Source: an uncultured Rhizobiaceae group bacterium
Lineage (GTDB): Bacteria; Pseudomonadota; Alphaproteobacteria; Rhizobiales; Rhizobiaceae
NCBI GenBank assembly: GCA_937930845.1
Contig: CALHBJ010000004.1
Location: forward strand, 1-64,000
DNA length: 64,000 nt
Reading direction: 5' to 3'
Made by a program: the position numbers and the translations under genes
Shown: positions 8,688 to 17,227 of the stretch, in pieces
Layout of the letters: the number at the start of each line of letters is the position of its first letter
Numbering within the stretch: position 1 is the first letter of the stretch
The notes under the pieces: generated by a model
What the model saw: the letters and a program-made list of their open reading frames with translations, nothing else
What the model was told of the DNA's origin: nothing
The model's database searches: none

Positions 8688-9792
8688 GGGCCAGCACTTT
8701 TCCGGCTCGGTCGACGACGATAATCTCAACCTCAATGGGCGCGTCGCGCAGGGTTTCAACTGCTGTTTCCCGCGCTTTTTGTGCCACAAGCAGAGGCAGG
8801 TCGAGGTTTTTTTCCAGAGTCATTTGAAGCACTTCTGCGGCGGTGTTGGCATTTTGAATCTGTTTCTTGAAGTCTTGAGTCAATTCCGTGCCGTTGAGTT
8901 CTTCTGTGCGGGCGGCGAGCCAGTCAAAGTCCACCTGGCTGCGCGCAGAGTGCAAGTCAAGCGCGCCCTGGGCGAGCTTGACGAGTTTGGCAAAACCGCC
9001 AGCAATGGTCACTTGGGGCACGGGGTGGTTGCGCAGATATTTCAACATGCCACCTGCGAAATCACCCATGTCGATCAGAGCTGTTTCGGGCAGGTTGTAA
9101 ATTTCCTGCACCGCCGTTTCAGACGTTGAGCCGGTGGCGGCAAGTACGCGCTCATATTTGGCCGCGCGTGCCACATCAATGCCGCGGTGAATGGAATGTA
9201 TCCAGGCAGAACAGGAAAACGGGTGCACCACGCCAGTCGTCCCCAGGATCGACAGGCCACCCACAATGCCAAGTCTTGGATTCCAGGTTTTTTGAGCGAT
9301 TTCCTCCCCGCCGGGAATGGATATTGTAATCTGCACATCGGGGGGCAACAGATGTTCGGCACAAATTTCGCCCACAATATCGCGCATCATCTGGCGCGGA
9401 ACCGGGTTGATGGCGGGTTCGCCGGGGGGAATTGGCAGGCCGGGCCTGGTTACCATGCCGACACCCTCACCGGCGCGAAAGACAACACCAGAGCCTTCGG
9501 GCAGGGGCACCACATGGGCGATAATGGTCGCGCCATGGGTCACGTCTGGATCGTCTCCGGCGTCCTTGACGATGCCCGCCAATGCGCCCGTGTCATTGAT
9601 CGCTTCGTAACAGAGCGGAAAATGCGGCGCGTCACCTTTTGGCAGGAGAATGGCAACGGGGTCCGGGAATTCGCCCGTAATCAGCGCAATCAGGGCCGCT
9701 TTTGTCGCGGCGGTAGCGCAGGCACCCGTGGTCCATCCCCGTTGCAGGGGCGTGCCATTGGGTTCGGGTTTATCTTGGCGTTCAACACTCAT
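8677..9792 (-). CDS. cbiD: Cobalt-precorrin-5B (C1)-methyltransferase
   Basis: CbiD methylates C1 of the corrin macrocycle from S-adenosylmethionine. The 371-residue protein shows the family N-terminus (RGWTTGACATAATKAAL at about 19), the central GTTGVVHPFSCSAW segment and LPETALIDMGDFAGGMLKYL. ATG 9792 is the first start of the open frame. It is co-transcribed with and overlaps cobK. CbiD belongs to the cobalt-early (anaerobic-type) route, whereas the plus-strand genes carry Cob-type names; such mixed sets occur in alphaproteobacteria that ring-contract by other means. No cobalamin riboswitch was recognisable in the 120 bases upstream. Confidence 0.93.
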   Translation of the reverse strand: MSVERQDKPEPNGTPLQRGWTTGACATAATKAALIALITGEFPDPVAILLPKGDAPHFPLCYEAINDTGALAGIVKDAGDDPDVTHGATIIAHVVPLPEGSGVVFRAGEGVGMVTRPGLPIPPGEPAINPVPRQMMRDIVGEICAEHLLPPDVQITISIPGGEEIAQKTWNPRLGIVGGLSILGTTGVVHPFSCSAWIHSIHRGIDVARAAKYERVLAATGSTSETAVQEIYNLPETALIDMGDFAGGMLKYLRNHPVPQVTIAGGFAKLVKLAQGALDLHSARSQVDFDWLAARTEELNGTELTQDFKKQIQNANTAAEVLQMTLEKNLDLPLLVAQKARETAVETLRDAPIEVEIIVVDRAGKVLARVG

Positions 9793-9912
9793 TCACGGCT
9801 TATAGGGGACAAGTGGGTTGGGCAAAAGCATTCGATGAAGGCCGTGCTTGCTAATTCTTGGCCGCAGGGGCACTTAAATTGTTTGATTGATGTTCTGGGT
9901 TTTCAAGTTGCG

Positions 9913-10149
9913 ATGATGAATAAAAGCCGCTGGGTTACCGTTTTTGAGGTTACCGGATCTGCATCTGCCATGGTTTATGCCCTTTTGATTGCCTCCAACA
10001 CGGGCAATGAAATTCTGGGGTTTTCCCTGTTGCTCGTATCCGCATTGCTGTTTGCCGCCTGGGGGGTGCTTGACCGCCGCTGGGCATTTCTGGCCCTGCA
10101 ATTTTTCTATGCAGCTTCCGCAATCATTGGGCTGGTGCGCTGGGGCTGA
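9913..10149 (+). CDS. Small integral membrane protein
   Basis: A 78-residue hydrophobic protein, not recognised by family. The start is ATG 9913 (or the adjacent ATG 9916). Three hydrophobic stretches are visible: about residues 9-27 (TVFEVTGSASAMVYALLIA), 33-49 (ILGFSLLLVSALLFAAW) and 54-76 (WAFLALQFFYAASAIIGLV), so it is probably a three-helix inner-membrane protein. The frame is open far upstream, but only this end has protein-like composition; the rest runs antisense to cbiD. It is divergent from cbiD and convergent with the CpdB-type gene, and is followed by a perfect 12-bp hairpin. Confidence 0.6.
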   Translation: MMNKSRWVTVFEVTGSASAMVYALLIASNTGNEILGFSLLLVSALLFAAWGVLDRRWAFLALQFFYAASAIIGLVRWG

Positions 10150-10190
10150 GCGCTCATTATTTAGGTGCGTAATTTCGCCTGAGATAAGCC

Positions 10191-10225
10191 GGGCCACAGA
10201 ACCTGCGTCAGCAGTTCTGTGGCCC
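10191..10225. terminator. Long hairpin between convergent genes
   Basis: A 12-bp perfect stem, GGGCCACAGAAC (10191-10202) with GTTCTGTGGCCC (10214-10225), has an 11-base loop. It lies between the convergent small membrane gene and the CpdB-type gene. No T-run follows on either strand, so it may act as a Rho-assisted or transcript-protecting 3' structure for both. Confidence 0.6.
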
Positions 10226-10234
10226 CAATATGGC

Positions 10235-12205
10235 TCACATTGCGATGCGATAACGCGCGAAACCGTCCGGACCATCACCGGCCCGTTCAATCTTGACGCC
10301 TTTGACATCGGCCAGGTGGTCTTCTCCCTTCGGCCCGGTGTCAAATAGAACCGATGTTCCCGCCAATGCCTTGAAGGACCAGTTGTTATCGGCTGCAGGG
10401 CTGATTGTGCCTTTGTCCACGATATAACGCACGATAACATCGCGATTGGTGTCGGGGCCTTCAAAGATGATCGTGTCGCCCAAAGCGCCGGGGAATTTGC
10501 CGCCACCGCTGGCGCGGTAGTTGTTTGTGGCAATAACAAACCGGGCAGCGGGGTCTAGCGGTTTGCCCTGGAATTGAAGATCGACAATGCGGTTTGCATC
10601 GGGTGCCACCAACTCACCTTTCGGGTCAAACTTGGAGGGTTGTGACAGGTCAATCTTATAGGTTACTCCGTCAATCACATCGAAATTGTAGGATGGGAAG
10701 GACGGATTCAGCAGAAGCTGGTCGGCCTTGCCGGGCACAACCTGATTGAACATTCCCGCTGAGCGTTCCAGCCAGTCCTTGACCTGGGCACCCGATACTT
10801 CGACCGCGCGAACGGTGTTGGGATACAGGTAGAGATCGGACACGTTCTTGATTGCCACATCGCCCTTTGCCACATCGGTATAATATTCAGGCCCGCCACG
10901 TCCCCCGGCTTTAAACGGTGCGGCGGCTGAGAGAATGGGCATGCCTTCCCACTTGGTGCCTTTCATCATTTCGGCAATATACCAAAGCTGGGCCTGGCTC
11001 ACGATCTGCACGGAAGGGTCGTCGGCGACGAGTGCAAAATAGGAATGAAGCGGCGCGTCTGTTTTGCCGACGGACTGGCGCACATAGCCAAGCGTTTCGT
11101 CGTGTTCCTTTTGGATACTGGCCAGGATTTTGGCATCACTTTCCACCAGGGGTATTTTTTTGCGGTTTTCGCCAGACTTATAAATCGGGCGCGCCTCTGT
11201 GGATGATGTGACGACTTTCCATTCATTGCCGGATTTTTCCAACATCAGGTCGATGACACCCAAATGAGACCCCCAGAAACCGCCCATTGCCGCCGGTTTG
11301 CCATGCACGGTGCCTTTGGCGGCATCCACAACATCGTTGCTGGTGAACTTTTCACCTGGGAACACCAAATGGCTGTGCCCGGTCATCAGCGCATCAACCC
11401 CATCAATTTGCGCCAATGGAACAGAGGCGTTTTCCATGCCGTCAGAATGCTTTGCTTCGCCTATGCCCGAATGGGAAAGTGCAATGATGATGTCCGCTCC
11501 GGCTTCCTTCATTTCAGGCACATAAGCTTTTGCGGTTTCCACGATGTCGCGGGTGTTGACCTTACCTTCCAGGTGGCGCCTGTCCCAATTCATGATCTGG
11601 GGTGGAACGAAACCAATCAGGCCGATCTTGATGGCATGTTCCTCGCCACTTCCGTCTTTCACCTTCTTATCGAGAATGACATAGGGCTTAAGCAGTGTTT
11701 TATCGGCGCGCGGATTGGCGCCCATTTCTTTGACAACATTGGCAGACACAACCGGGAATGCAGCACCTGCGAGGGATTTCATCAGGAAGTCTAGGCCATA
11801 GTTAAACTCGTGATTGCCAAGCGTCGAAGCTTCATAACCCAGCGTGTTCATCGCTGTGATAACCGGGTGTGAATCGCCTTCTTTCATACCGCGTTCATAG
11901 GCAATGTAATCACCCATGGGGTTTCCCTGGAGGAAGTCGCCATTGTCCACCAGCAGGGAGTTCGTTGATTCCGCACGAATGGAATTGATGATGGACGCGG
12001 TGCGCGCCAGACCAACCGTGTCCGTTGGCCGGTCGCCGTAATAGTCATAAGGAAACACATGAACGTGGAGGTCTGTGGTCTCCATGAGACGCAGATGGGC
12101 CTGATTGGAAGCGGCTTTTACAGAAAATGGGTGCAGTGCGATAAGCGCCGTACCAACAGTTCCGGCCAGAAAAGATCGACGATCGATGGATGAGTTTCTA
12201 AGCAT
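10235..12205 (-). CDS. cpdB: Periplasmic 2',3'-cyclic-nucleotide phosphodiesterase / 5'-nucleotidase
   Basis: A two-domain metallophosphoesterase of 656 residues that hydrolyses 2',3'-cyclic nucleotides and 3'-nucleotides in the periplasm to release phosphate and nucleosides. The N-terminus has a twin-arginine-like signal (DRRSFLAGTVGTALIAL), consistent with export of a folded metal enzyme. The metallophosphatase motifs are in order: TDLHVHVFPYDYY (about 43), VDNGDFLQGNP (about 86), GNHEFNYGLDF and later GHSHLVFPG. The C-terminal nucleotide-binding domain contains YLYPNTVRAVEVSG and ATNNYRASGGGKFPG. Length fits CpdB. ATG 12205 is the natural start. It stands alone on minus, followed by the hairpin at 10191-10225. 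Confidence 0.92.
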   Translation of the reverse strand: MLRNSSIDRRSFLAGTVGTALIALHPFSVKAASNQAHLRLMETTDLHVHVFPYDYYGDRPTDTVGLARTASIINSIRAESTNSLLVDNGDFLQGNPMGDYIAYERGMKEGDSHPVITAMNTLGYEASTLGNHEFNYGLDFLMKSLAGAAFPVVSANVVKEMGANPRADKTLLKPYVILDKKVKDGSGEEHAIKIGLIGFVPPQIMNWDRRHLEGKVNTRDIVETAKAYVPEMKEAGADIIIALSHSGIGEAKHSDGMENASVPLAQIDGVDALMTGHSHLVFPGEKFTSNDVVDAAKGTVHGKPAAMGGFWGSHLGVIDLMLEKSGNEWKVVTSSTEARPIYKSGENRKKIPLVESDAKILASIQKEHDETLGYVRQSVGKTDAPLHSYFALVADDPSVQIVSQAQLWYIAEMMKGTKWEGMPILSAAAPFKAGGRGGPEYYTDVAKGDVAIKNVSDLYLYPNTVRAVEVSGAQVKDWLERSAGMFNQVVPGKADQLLLNPSFPSYNFDVIDGVTYKIDLSQPSKFDPKGELVAPDANRIVDLQFQGKPLDPAARFVIATNNYRASGGGKFPGALGDTIIFEGPDTNRDVIVRYIVDKGTISPAADNNWSFKALAGTSVLFDTGPKGEDHLADVKGVKIERAGDGPDGFARYRIAM

Positions 12206-12576
12206 ATTGCTACCCTTCGTTGGAATGTGTTGGATGTGTGCCCTGGCAGCCTAGGACTAAATGAAGTGCTGACGCCAGATGTTTAGGAATTATGTGTCGG
12301 TATGATAACAGGTTGGAATTCTCCGGCCTGAGAAGGGGCATTTGAAATGGCACGCAGTTCGAGGGCTAACTTGTACCGTGGTCGTCGTCACGATGCTTTG
12401 AAAACCTGAAGGAAACGGAACGTTGGGAAAGTGGCATGGTTGGGCAGCGCTCTAGGTTGCATGTTCAAAACTTCCCAATTCGTTTTGAACAACGATGCAG
12501 CTTACACCCCCGTACTGCAAGTGTTGATGGCGCAGGTCTCGCCAGCTTCCCGCAACAAGCAGGTTAAGACGGAAAT
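12206..12576. other. Intergenic region cpdB - luxR remnant
   Basis: I see no credible gene in these 371 bases. A plus-strand open frame around 12431-12640 has no ribosome-binding site, weak composition and runs antisense to the LuxR remnant. The only structured element is the 9-bp perfect inverted repeat at 12463-12490. Confidence 0.5.
12463..12490. repeat. Perfect 9-bp inverted repeat
   Basis: GTTCAAAAC (12463-12471) and GTTTTGAAC (12482-12490) are separated by 10 bases. It has no T-run, so it is more like an operator or a remnant than a terminator. It lies about 260 bp upstream of the cpdB start and 87 bp beyond the stop of the dead luxR gene. Confidence 0.5.
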
Positions 12577-12929
12577 TTACCTCACACTCAACAACGTTCT
12601 GACCAGAGCGGTCTGGGAGTTTACGCCGATTTTGGCATAGATGCGTGACAGATGTGTTCTGGCCGTATTGATGCTGATGCCCTGGGATGCGGCGGCTGAG
12701 ATGAGGCTGTCACCAGCCACAATTCGTTTCGCCAGCAGCATTTGGCCATCGGACAGACCGAAGGGACCCAGCACGAAGCCCAGCTATCAAAATCACGCTC
12801 TACAAATGTGTCTGTCTCACGTTTGATTACACCTACGATTGCGATGTGATCCTGGGTATTTTTTGTCGCACGGACTGGTCGAACCTGTTTCAGATGCGGA
12901 AAATGTCCTTTTGAGGAGTCGCAAAGGGG
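12577..12929 (-). pseudogene. Frameshifted remnant of a LuxR-type regulator
   Basis: The last 65 codons (stop at 12577) encode a clean LuxR-type helix-turn-helix: LSDGQMLLAKRIVAGDSL, then ASQGISINTARTHLSRIYAKIGVNSQTALVRTLL. In that frame two stops (TGA TAG) occur just upstream, near 12795. The upstream sequence continues in another frame, whose end (FVERDFDSW) runs up against the LGFVLGPFGLSDGQ of the first, so a single-base indel near 12790 would join them. The sensory N-terminal domain expected of a 250-380-residue regulator is missing, because cobA begins in the opposite direction at 12966. I read this as a dead, truncated gene; a 65-residue stand-alone DNA-binding protein is the alternative. 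Confidence 0.55.
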
Positions 12930-12965
12930 ATGGTTTTTGTGGGCGGGTTGGCTCATAATTTGGGT

Positions 12966-13802
12966 ATGGATTTGTCGATTTCATCATTGCCGGAATTTGA
13001 AACTGGTTGGGTTTGGCTTGTGGGGGCAGGGCCGGGGGATCCGGGGCTGTTGACCCTGCATGCGGTCAATGCGCTTAAACAGGCGGATGTGATTGTTTAT
13101 GACGCGCTGGTGGACCCGGAAATACTGGCCTTCGCGCCTGCCGGTGCCGAGCGGGAATATGCCGGCAAACGTGGCGGCAAACCGTCTGCGAAGCAGCGCG
13201 ATATCTCTCTTCGGCTGGTGGAGCTTGCGCGATCCGGCAAACGGGTTTGTCGTCTAAAGGGCGGCGATCCTTTTGTTTTTGGACGGGGCGGCGAAGAAGC
13301 GCTGACACTGGTTGAACATGGGGTGCCGTTTCGTGTGGTGCCGGGTATTTCTGCCGGTATTGGTGGCCTGGCCTATGCGGGTATTCCGGTGACGCACCGC
13401 GATACAAACCACAATGTGACATTCCTTACCGGGCATGATGCGGGTGGGGTTGTCCCAGATGCGATTGACTGGGCGTCGGTTGGTGCCGGGTCGCAGGTGA
13501 TTGTCATGTATATGGCCATGAAACATGTGCATGTGATTGCCGAAAAATTGTTGAATGCCGGTCGGCGCGCGGATGAACCGATAGCCTTTGTGTGCAATGC
13601 CACGACGCCGGATATGCGGGTATATGAGGCAACGCTGGGCAATATTGGCGATCTTGATGAGATCGGCCTTGCGCCGCCAGCCATTGTTGTTTTGGGCGAA
13701 GTCGTGCGGCTGCGTTCTGCACTGGATTGGCTGGGGGCGATTGCCGGTCGCAAACTGGAAAGCGACCCGCTGGGCAACCGACAAAGCGCGGCCAGTGCCT
13801 AA
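12966..13802 (+). CDS. cobA: Uroporphyrinogen-III C-methyltransferase
   Basis: This SAM-dependent enzyme methylates uroporphyrinogen III at C2 and C7 to precorrin-2, the branch point to cobalamin and siroheme. The 278-residue protein shows the family order: VWLVGAGPGDPGLLTL near the N-terminus, YDALVDPEIL, the SAM-site GGDPFVFGRGGEE, then VPGISAGIGGLAYAGIPVTHR. ATG 12966 (MDLSISSLPEFE) is preferred over an upstream in-frame codon at 12930 because the methyltransferase fold begins shortly after it. No siroheme synthase (CysG-type) fusion is present. It starts a four-gene plus-strand cobalamin operon, 27 bp before cobB. Confidence 0.94.
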   Translation: MDLSISSLPEFETGWVWLVGAGPGDPGLLTLHAVNALKQADVIVYDALVDPEILAFAPAGAEREYAGKRGGKPSAKQRDISLRLVELARSGKRVCRLKGGDPFVFGRGGEEALTLVEHGVPFRVVPGISAGIGGLAYAGIPVTHRDTNHNVTFLTGHDAGGVVPDAIDWASVGAGSQVIVMYMAMKHVHVIAEKLLNAGRRADEPIAFVCNATTPDMRVYEATLGNIGDLDEIGLAPPAIVVLGEVVRLRSALDWLGAIAGRKLESDPLGNRQSAASA

Positions 13803-13829
13803 AGGGGCGTTTCGAACGCGGTTTTGGCC

Positions 13830-15146
13830 ATGACCCATCGCCGGGGCTTTATTGTTGCTGCGCCGCAATCGGGCACGGGCAAGACAACCATCACTCTTGG
13901 CCTGTTGCGCGCTTTGCAGCGCAGCGGGGAAACTGTGAAACCGGCCAAAGCCGGGCCGGATTTTATCGACCCCGCCTTTCATGAAGCTGCCTGTGGTCAG
14001 GCCAGTGTCAATCTCGACCCCTGGGCAATGCGCCAAAGTCTGCTGAACAATTTGTGCGATTCGGGAGACGCGCTTTTGGTCGTGGAGGCCATGATGGGCC
14101 TGTTCGATGGTGCCGCAGATGGTTCCGGTTCAGCTGCTGATCTGGCTGTTTGGCTGGGGCTGCCCATCGTGCTTGTGGTGGATGCAGCGCGCCAGTCCCA
14201 TTCCATTGCGGCACTTGTTCAGGGGTTTGCCGGGTTTAGGCGGGATGTCAAAATAAGTGGCGTTATCCTCAACCGGGTGGGCAGTGCACGCCATGAACTG
14301 ATGTTGCGTGATGCGCTGGCGGCAATTGATATGCCTGTATTGGGGGCGGTGCCACGAGATGCGGCGCTGGAATTGCCATCGCGCCATCTGGGGCTGGTGC
14401 AAGCGCGTGAACACAGCGAACTGGACACGTTTATTGACCATGCCGGCGATGTTATGGCGGCTCATATAGATCTGGTGGCTTTGGCAGGGCTCGACATGGC
14501 ACCGGCAACAGCCGGGGCACCAGATGCCGGGTCCAAAGGCATTGTCCCGCGCGGTAATCGGATTGCCATTGCGCTCGATGATGCGTTTGCGTTTTCCTAT
14601 CCGCACCTTTTGCGTGCCTGGCGCTCTGGCGGGGCCGAATTGACGTTTTTCTCCCCCCTGGCCGATGAAGCGCCGGACAAGACCGCTGATGTGGTTTTAT
14701 TGCCGGGGGGGTATCCTGAACTGCATGGACCGGCTCTTTGCCAAAATAAGCGGTTTCTGGAAGGATTGGTTAGCGCGCGGGACCGTGGTGCGTTCATCTA
14801 TGGGGAGTGTGGGGGCTATATGGTGCTTGGCGAAGGGATCATTGATGCCAATGGGCAGCGCCATGCCATGGCAGGCCTGTTGCCGTTGGAAACCAGTTTT
14901 GCCCAGCGCAAATTGCATTTGGGCTACCGGGTGGCGAAAGCGGAAAAGGAATTTGGTTTTGGACAAATTGGCGACACGTTCAGCGCCCACGAGTTCCACT
15001 ATACAACCGCAACTGGTGAAAACGGTGTGCAAAGTCTGTTTTCCGTTCAGGATGCGCGGAGTGACGCGCTAGGGTCATGTGGAATGTGGAATGGAAATGT
15101 TGCGGGTTCATATATGCACCTGATTGATAAGAGGATGGACTGGTGA
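13830..15146 (+). CDS. cobB: Cobyrinic/hydrogenobyrinic acid a,c-diamide synthase
   Basis: This glutamine- and ATP-dependent amidotransferase amidates the a and c side chains of the corrin ring. The 438-residue protein has the N-terminal dethiobiotin-synthetase-like ATP domain (VAAPQSGTGKTTITLGLLRAL, KAGPDFIDPAFH, MMGLFDGAADGSGS) and a C-terminal class I glutaminase domain with the nucleophile Cys in YGECGGYMVLGEG and the His in FSAHEFHYTT. Start ATG 13830; a TTG two codons earlier is possible. The stop overlaps the cobC start codon. CbiA and CobB cannot be told apart here, so the ring substrate (cobalt or no cobalt) is open. Confidence 0.94.
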   Translation: MTHRRGFIVAAPQSGTGKTTITLGLLRALQRSGETVKPAKAGPDFIDPAFHEAACGQASVNLDPWAMRQSLLNNLCDSGDALLVVEAMMGLFDGAADGSGSAADLAVWLGLPIVLVVDAARQSHSIAALVQGFAGFRRDVKISGVILNRVGSARHELMLRDALAAIDMPVLGAVPRDAALELPSRHLGLVQAREHSELDTFIDHAGDVMAAHIDLVALAGLDMAPATAGAPDAGSKGIVPRGNRIAIALDDAFAFSYPHLLRAWRSGGAELTFFSPLADEAPDKTADVVLLPGGYPELHGPALCQNKRFLEGLVSARDRGAFIYGECGGYMVLGEGIIDANGQRHAMAGLLPLETSFAQRKLHLGYRVAKAEKEFGFGQIGDTFSAHEFHYTTATGENGVQSLFSVQDARSDALGSCGMWNGNVAGSYMHLIDKRMDW

Positions 15147-16147
15147 GCACCGTATTTCATGGTGGCCGGCTGGATGATGCGGTGGCGCGTTTTGGCGGCG
15201 AACGGGCTAAATGGCTGGACTTGTCAACGGGGATCAATCCAAATCCATATCCGGTCGAGCCGGTATCTGCCCGGGCGTGGTCGACATTGCCTGACCGGGA
15301 AGCCTGGGAAAGTGCGGCAAGTGCGGCCCGTGATGCCTTTGGCGTGGCGCAGGATATCCCGATTTCGCTGGCCGGTGGCAGCCAGCAGCACATTCAGGCC
15401 TTACCGCGCCTGTTCAAGCCACAGGCGGTGGCCATTGTTGGTTTCACCTATCAGGAACACGGCGTGCAATGGGGCCGGGCCGGGCATGAAGTCTATGTGA
15501 CTGATGGTCTTGAAAGCGCGGAAGCCACGGCCCGTATCATCATCGTGGTCAATCCCAACAATCCAGATGGACGTATTTGCGACCGGGAAGCCCTGTCGGG
15601 CCTTTCAAGACGATTGGCGGCCAAAGGTGGGTTGCTGCTTGTGGATGAAGCTTTTGGGGAGGTTACCCCACGCGCGTCTGTAGCCGGTGAAGCGGGGCGG
15701 GACGGTCTTGTGGTGTTGCGGTCGCTTGGAAAATTTTACGGGCTGGCAGGCGCGCGTTTTGGCGCGGCGCTGGGGCCGGAAAATCTGATCCGGCGGCTGG
15801 AAGATCAAATGGGCCCCTGGGCTGTATCAGGCCCAGCGCTTGAATTGGCCGCCAGGGCCTATGGGGACACCAAGTGGCAAAAAAGAACGGCCAAGAAACT
15901 TTCCGATGGGCGCGAACAATTGGAAGAAACCCTGTCCGGTCACGGTTTCGACATTGTGGGCGGAACGTCACTTTTCGTCTTGGTGCGCCATGCGAGGGCG
16001 GAAAAGTTATACGAACATTTAGGGCAGCGGCGCATTTTGGCGCGTAACTTTCCCGGTAAGCCAGAATGGCTCAGATTCGGTCTGCCCGCCAAGAAGCCCG
16101 CCCTGCGCAAGCTTGATAAGGCATTGGCCGACTACTTCACAAAGTGA
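15143..16147 (+). CDS. cobC: L-threonine-O-3-phosphate decarboxylase (PLP), aminopropanol branch of B12 synthesis
   Basis: A fold-type I PLP enzyme of 334 residues, similar to histidinol-phosphate aminotransferase, that supplies (R)-1-aminopropan-2-ol phosphate for the nucleotide loop of cobalamin (CobC in alphaproteobacteria, CobD in Salmonella). Visible segments are the N-terminal LDLSTGINPNPYP, the PLP-contacting VVNPNNPDGRICDREAL, the LLVDEAFGEV strand, and the Schiff-base Lys in VLRSLGKFYGLAGARFG. GTG 15143 overlaps the cobB stop by four bases, which supports translational coupling. The neighbouring cbiB product uses its product. Confidence 0.92.
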   Translation: MSTVFHGGRLDDAVARFGGERAKWLDLSTGINPNPYPVEPVSARAWSTLPDREAWESAASAARDAFGVAQDIPISLAGGSQQHIQALPRLFKPQAVAIVGFTYQEHGVQWGRAGHEVYVTDGLESAEATARIIIVVNPNNPDGRICDREALSGLSRRLAAKGGLLLVDEAFGEVTPRASVAGEAGRDGLVVLRSLGKFYGLAGARFGAALGPENLIRRLEDQMGPWAVSGPALELAARAYGDTKWQKRTAKKLSDGREQLEETLSGHGFDIVGGTSLFVLVRHARAEKLYEHLGQRRILARNFPGKPEWLRFGLPAKKPALRKLDKALADYFTK

Positions 16148-16231
16148 TTCAACTGCTTCATGGACTGATTCATCTGGATGTGAGATTGAATCAAGCAAAC
16201 ACGCTAGTTGTTTGGAAGTTGCGGGAAATTC

Positions 16232-17227
16232 ATGCTCATTTTGCTGATAGCGCTGGTGCTGGACGCCCTTGTTGGGGATCCTGACTGGCTGTGGCGACGG
16301 CTGCCACACCCCATTGTTGGCATGGGCAAAATCATCTCCCTGTTCGATCGCTGGCGCTCGGGCTTGCGAGCGGTTTCTATTTTCAAACGGGTGGATGGCA
16401 CTCGGCTTGATCTTGTTTGGGGGGCGGTGCTGGTTCTCGTGCTGGGCATGGTGTCGCTGCTGGCGGCGATGCTGATTTGGTCAATCGCTTTGATCTCGCC
16501 GTGGGGGGCGTGGGCGGTTGAGGTTCTGGTGGTTGCCGCGTTTTTGGCGCAACGCAGCCTTTATCAACATGTGGCAAAGGTCGCCACTGCCTTGCGCCGG
16601 GAAGGGCTTCCGGCGGGCCGAAAGGCTGTCGCGATGATTGTCGGTCGTGATGTGCGCGAGTTGGACGAAAGCGGGGTGTCGAAAGCGGCTGTTGAGAGCC
16701 TGGCTGAAAATGCCTCAGACGGCATTGTGGCCCCCGTTTGCTGGTATGTGATTGGCGGCCTGCCGGGTCTGTTGTTCTACAAGGCGGTCAATACGGCTGA
16801 TTCCATGATCGGGCATCGTAATGAGACTTACGAATATTTTGGCAAAGCAGCCGCGCGTATTGATGATTTGATGAACTGGCCTGCGGCACGGTTGAGCAGC
16901 CTACTCCTGATGCTGATCGGGCTTTGCCGGGGAGGCAAGCGTCTGGCCTGGCAAATCTGGGAGGCCACAGAGGAAGGGGCACCGCGCCATCGTTCACCCA
17001 ATGCCGGCTGGCCGGAGACAGGTTTTGCCGTATTGCTCAACCTGTCGCTTGGGGGAGATCGGGCATATGGCGATCAGCGCGTTCGTGCGGTTCTGCTCAA
17101 TCCCACGGGGCGGGCCCGTGCGAGTGCTGACGATATCGACCTTGCGCTACGTCTTTTCATTTGGCTTTGCGTCGCTCTTTTTGGGCTTTGTCTTGCTCTT
17201 TGGCTTTTCAGTCTTGGATGGCGCTGA
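16232..17227 (+). CDS. cbiB: Adenosylcobinamide-phosphate synthase (integral membrane)
   Basis: This inner-membrane protein joins aminopropanol phosphate to adenosylcobyric acid (CbiB, called CobD in Pseudomonas/rhizobial naming). The 331 residues include several transmembrane stretches (LILLIALVLDALVGDP at the start, LVLVLGMVSLLAAMLIWSIAL, a C-terminal LFIWLCVALFGLCLALWLF) and the family motifs LPHPIVGMGKII, VGRDVRELDESGVSKAAVES, ENASDGIVAPV and FYKAVNTADSMIGH. ATG 16232 is chosen since the first helix begins there. Last gene of the cobA operon, 84 bp after cobC. Its last 81 bases overlap the end of the convergent hydrolase gene. Confidence 0.94.
   Translation: MLILLIALVLDALVGDPDWLWRRLPHPIVGMGKIISLFDRWRSGLRAVSIFKRVDGTRLDLVWGAVLVLVLGMVSLLAAMLIWSIALISPWGAWAVEVLVVAAFLAQRSLYQHVAKVATALRREGLPAGRKAVAMIVGRDVRELDESGVSKAAVESLAENASDGIVAPVCWYVIGGLPGLLFYKAVNTADSMIGHRNETYEYFGKAAARIDDLMNWPAARLSSLLLMLIGLCRGGKRLAWQIWEATEEGAPRHRSPNAGWPETGFAVLLNLSLGGDRAYGDQRVRAVLLNPTGRARASADDIDLALRLFIWLCVALFGLCLALWLFSLGWR

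Noticed and set aside
9187-9912. Long plus-strand frame leading into the small membrane gene
   Set aside because: This part is antisense to cbiD and lacks protein character; only the last 78 codons look real.
12431-12640. 69-codon plus-strand frame near the LuxR remnant
   Set aside because: No ribosome-binding site, and it runs antisense to the recognisable LuxR helix-turn-helix.
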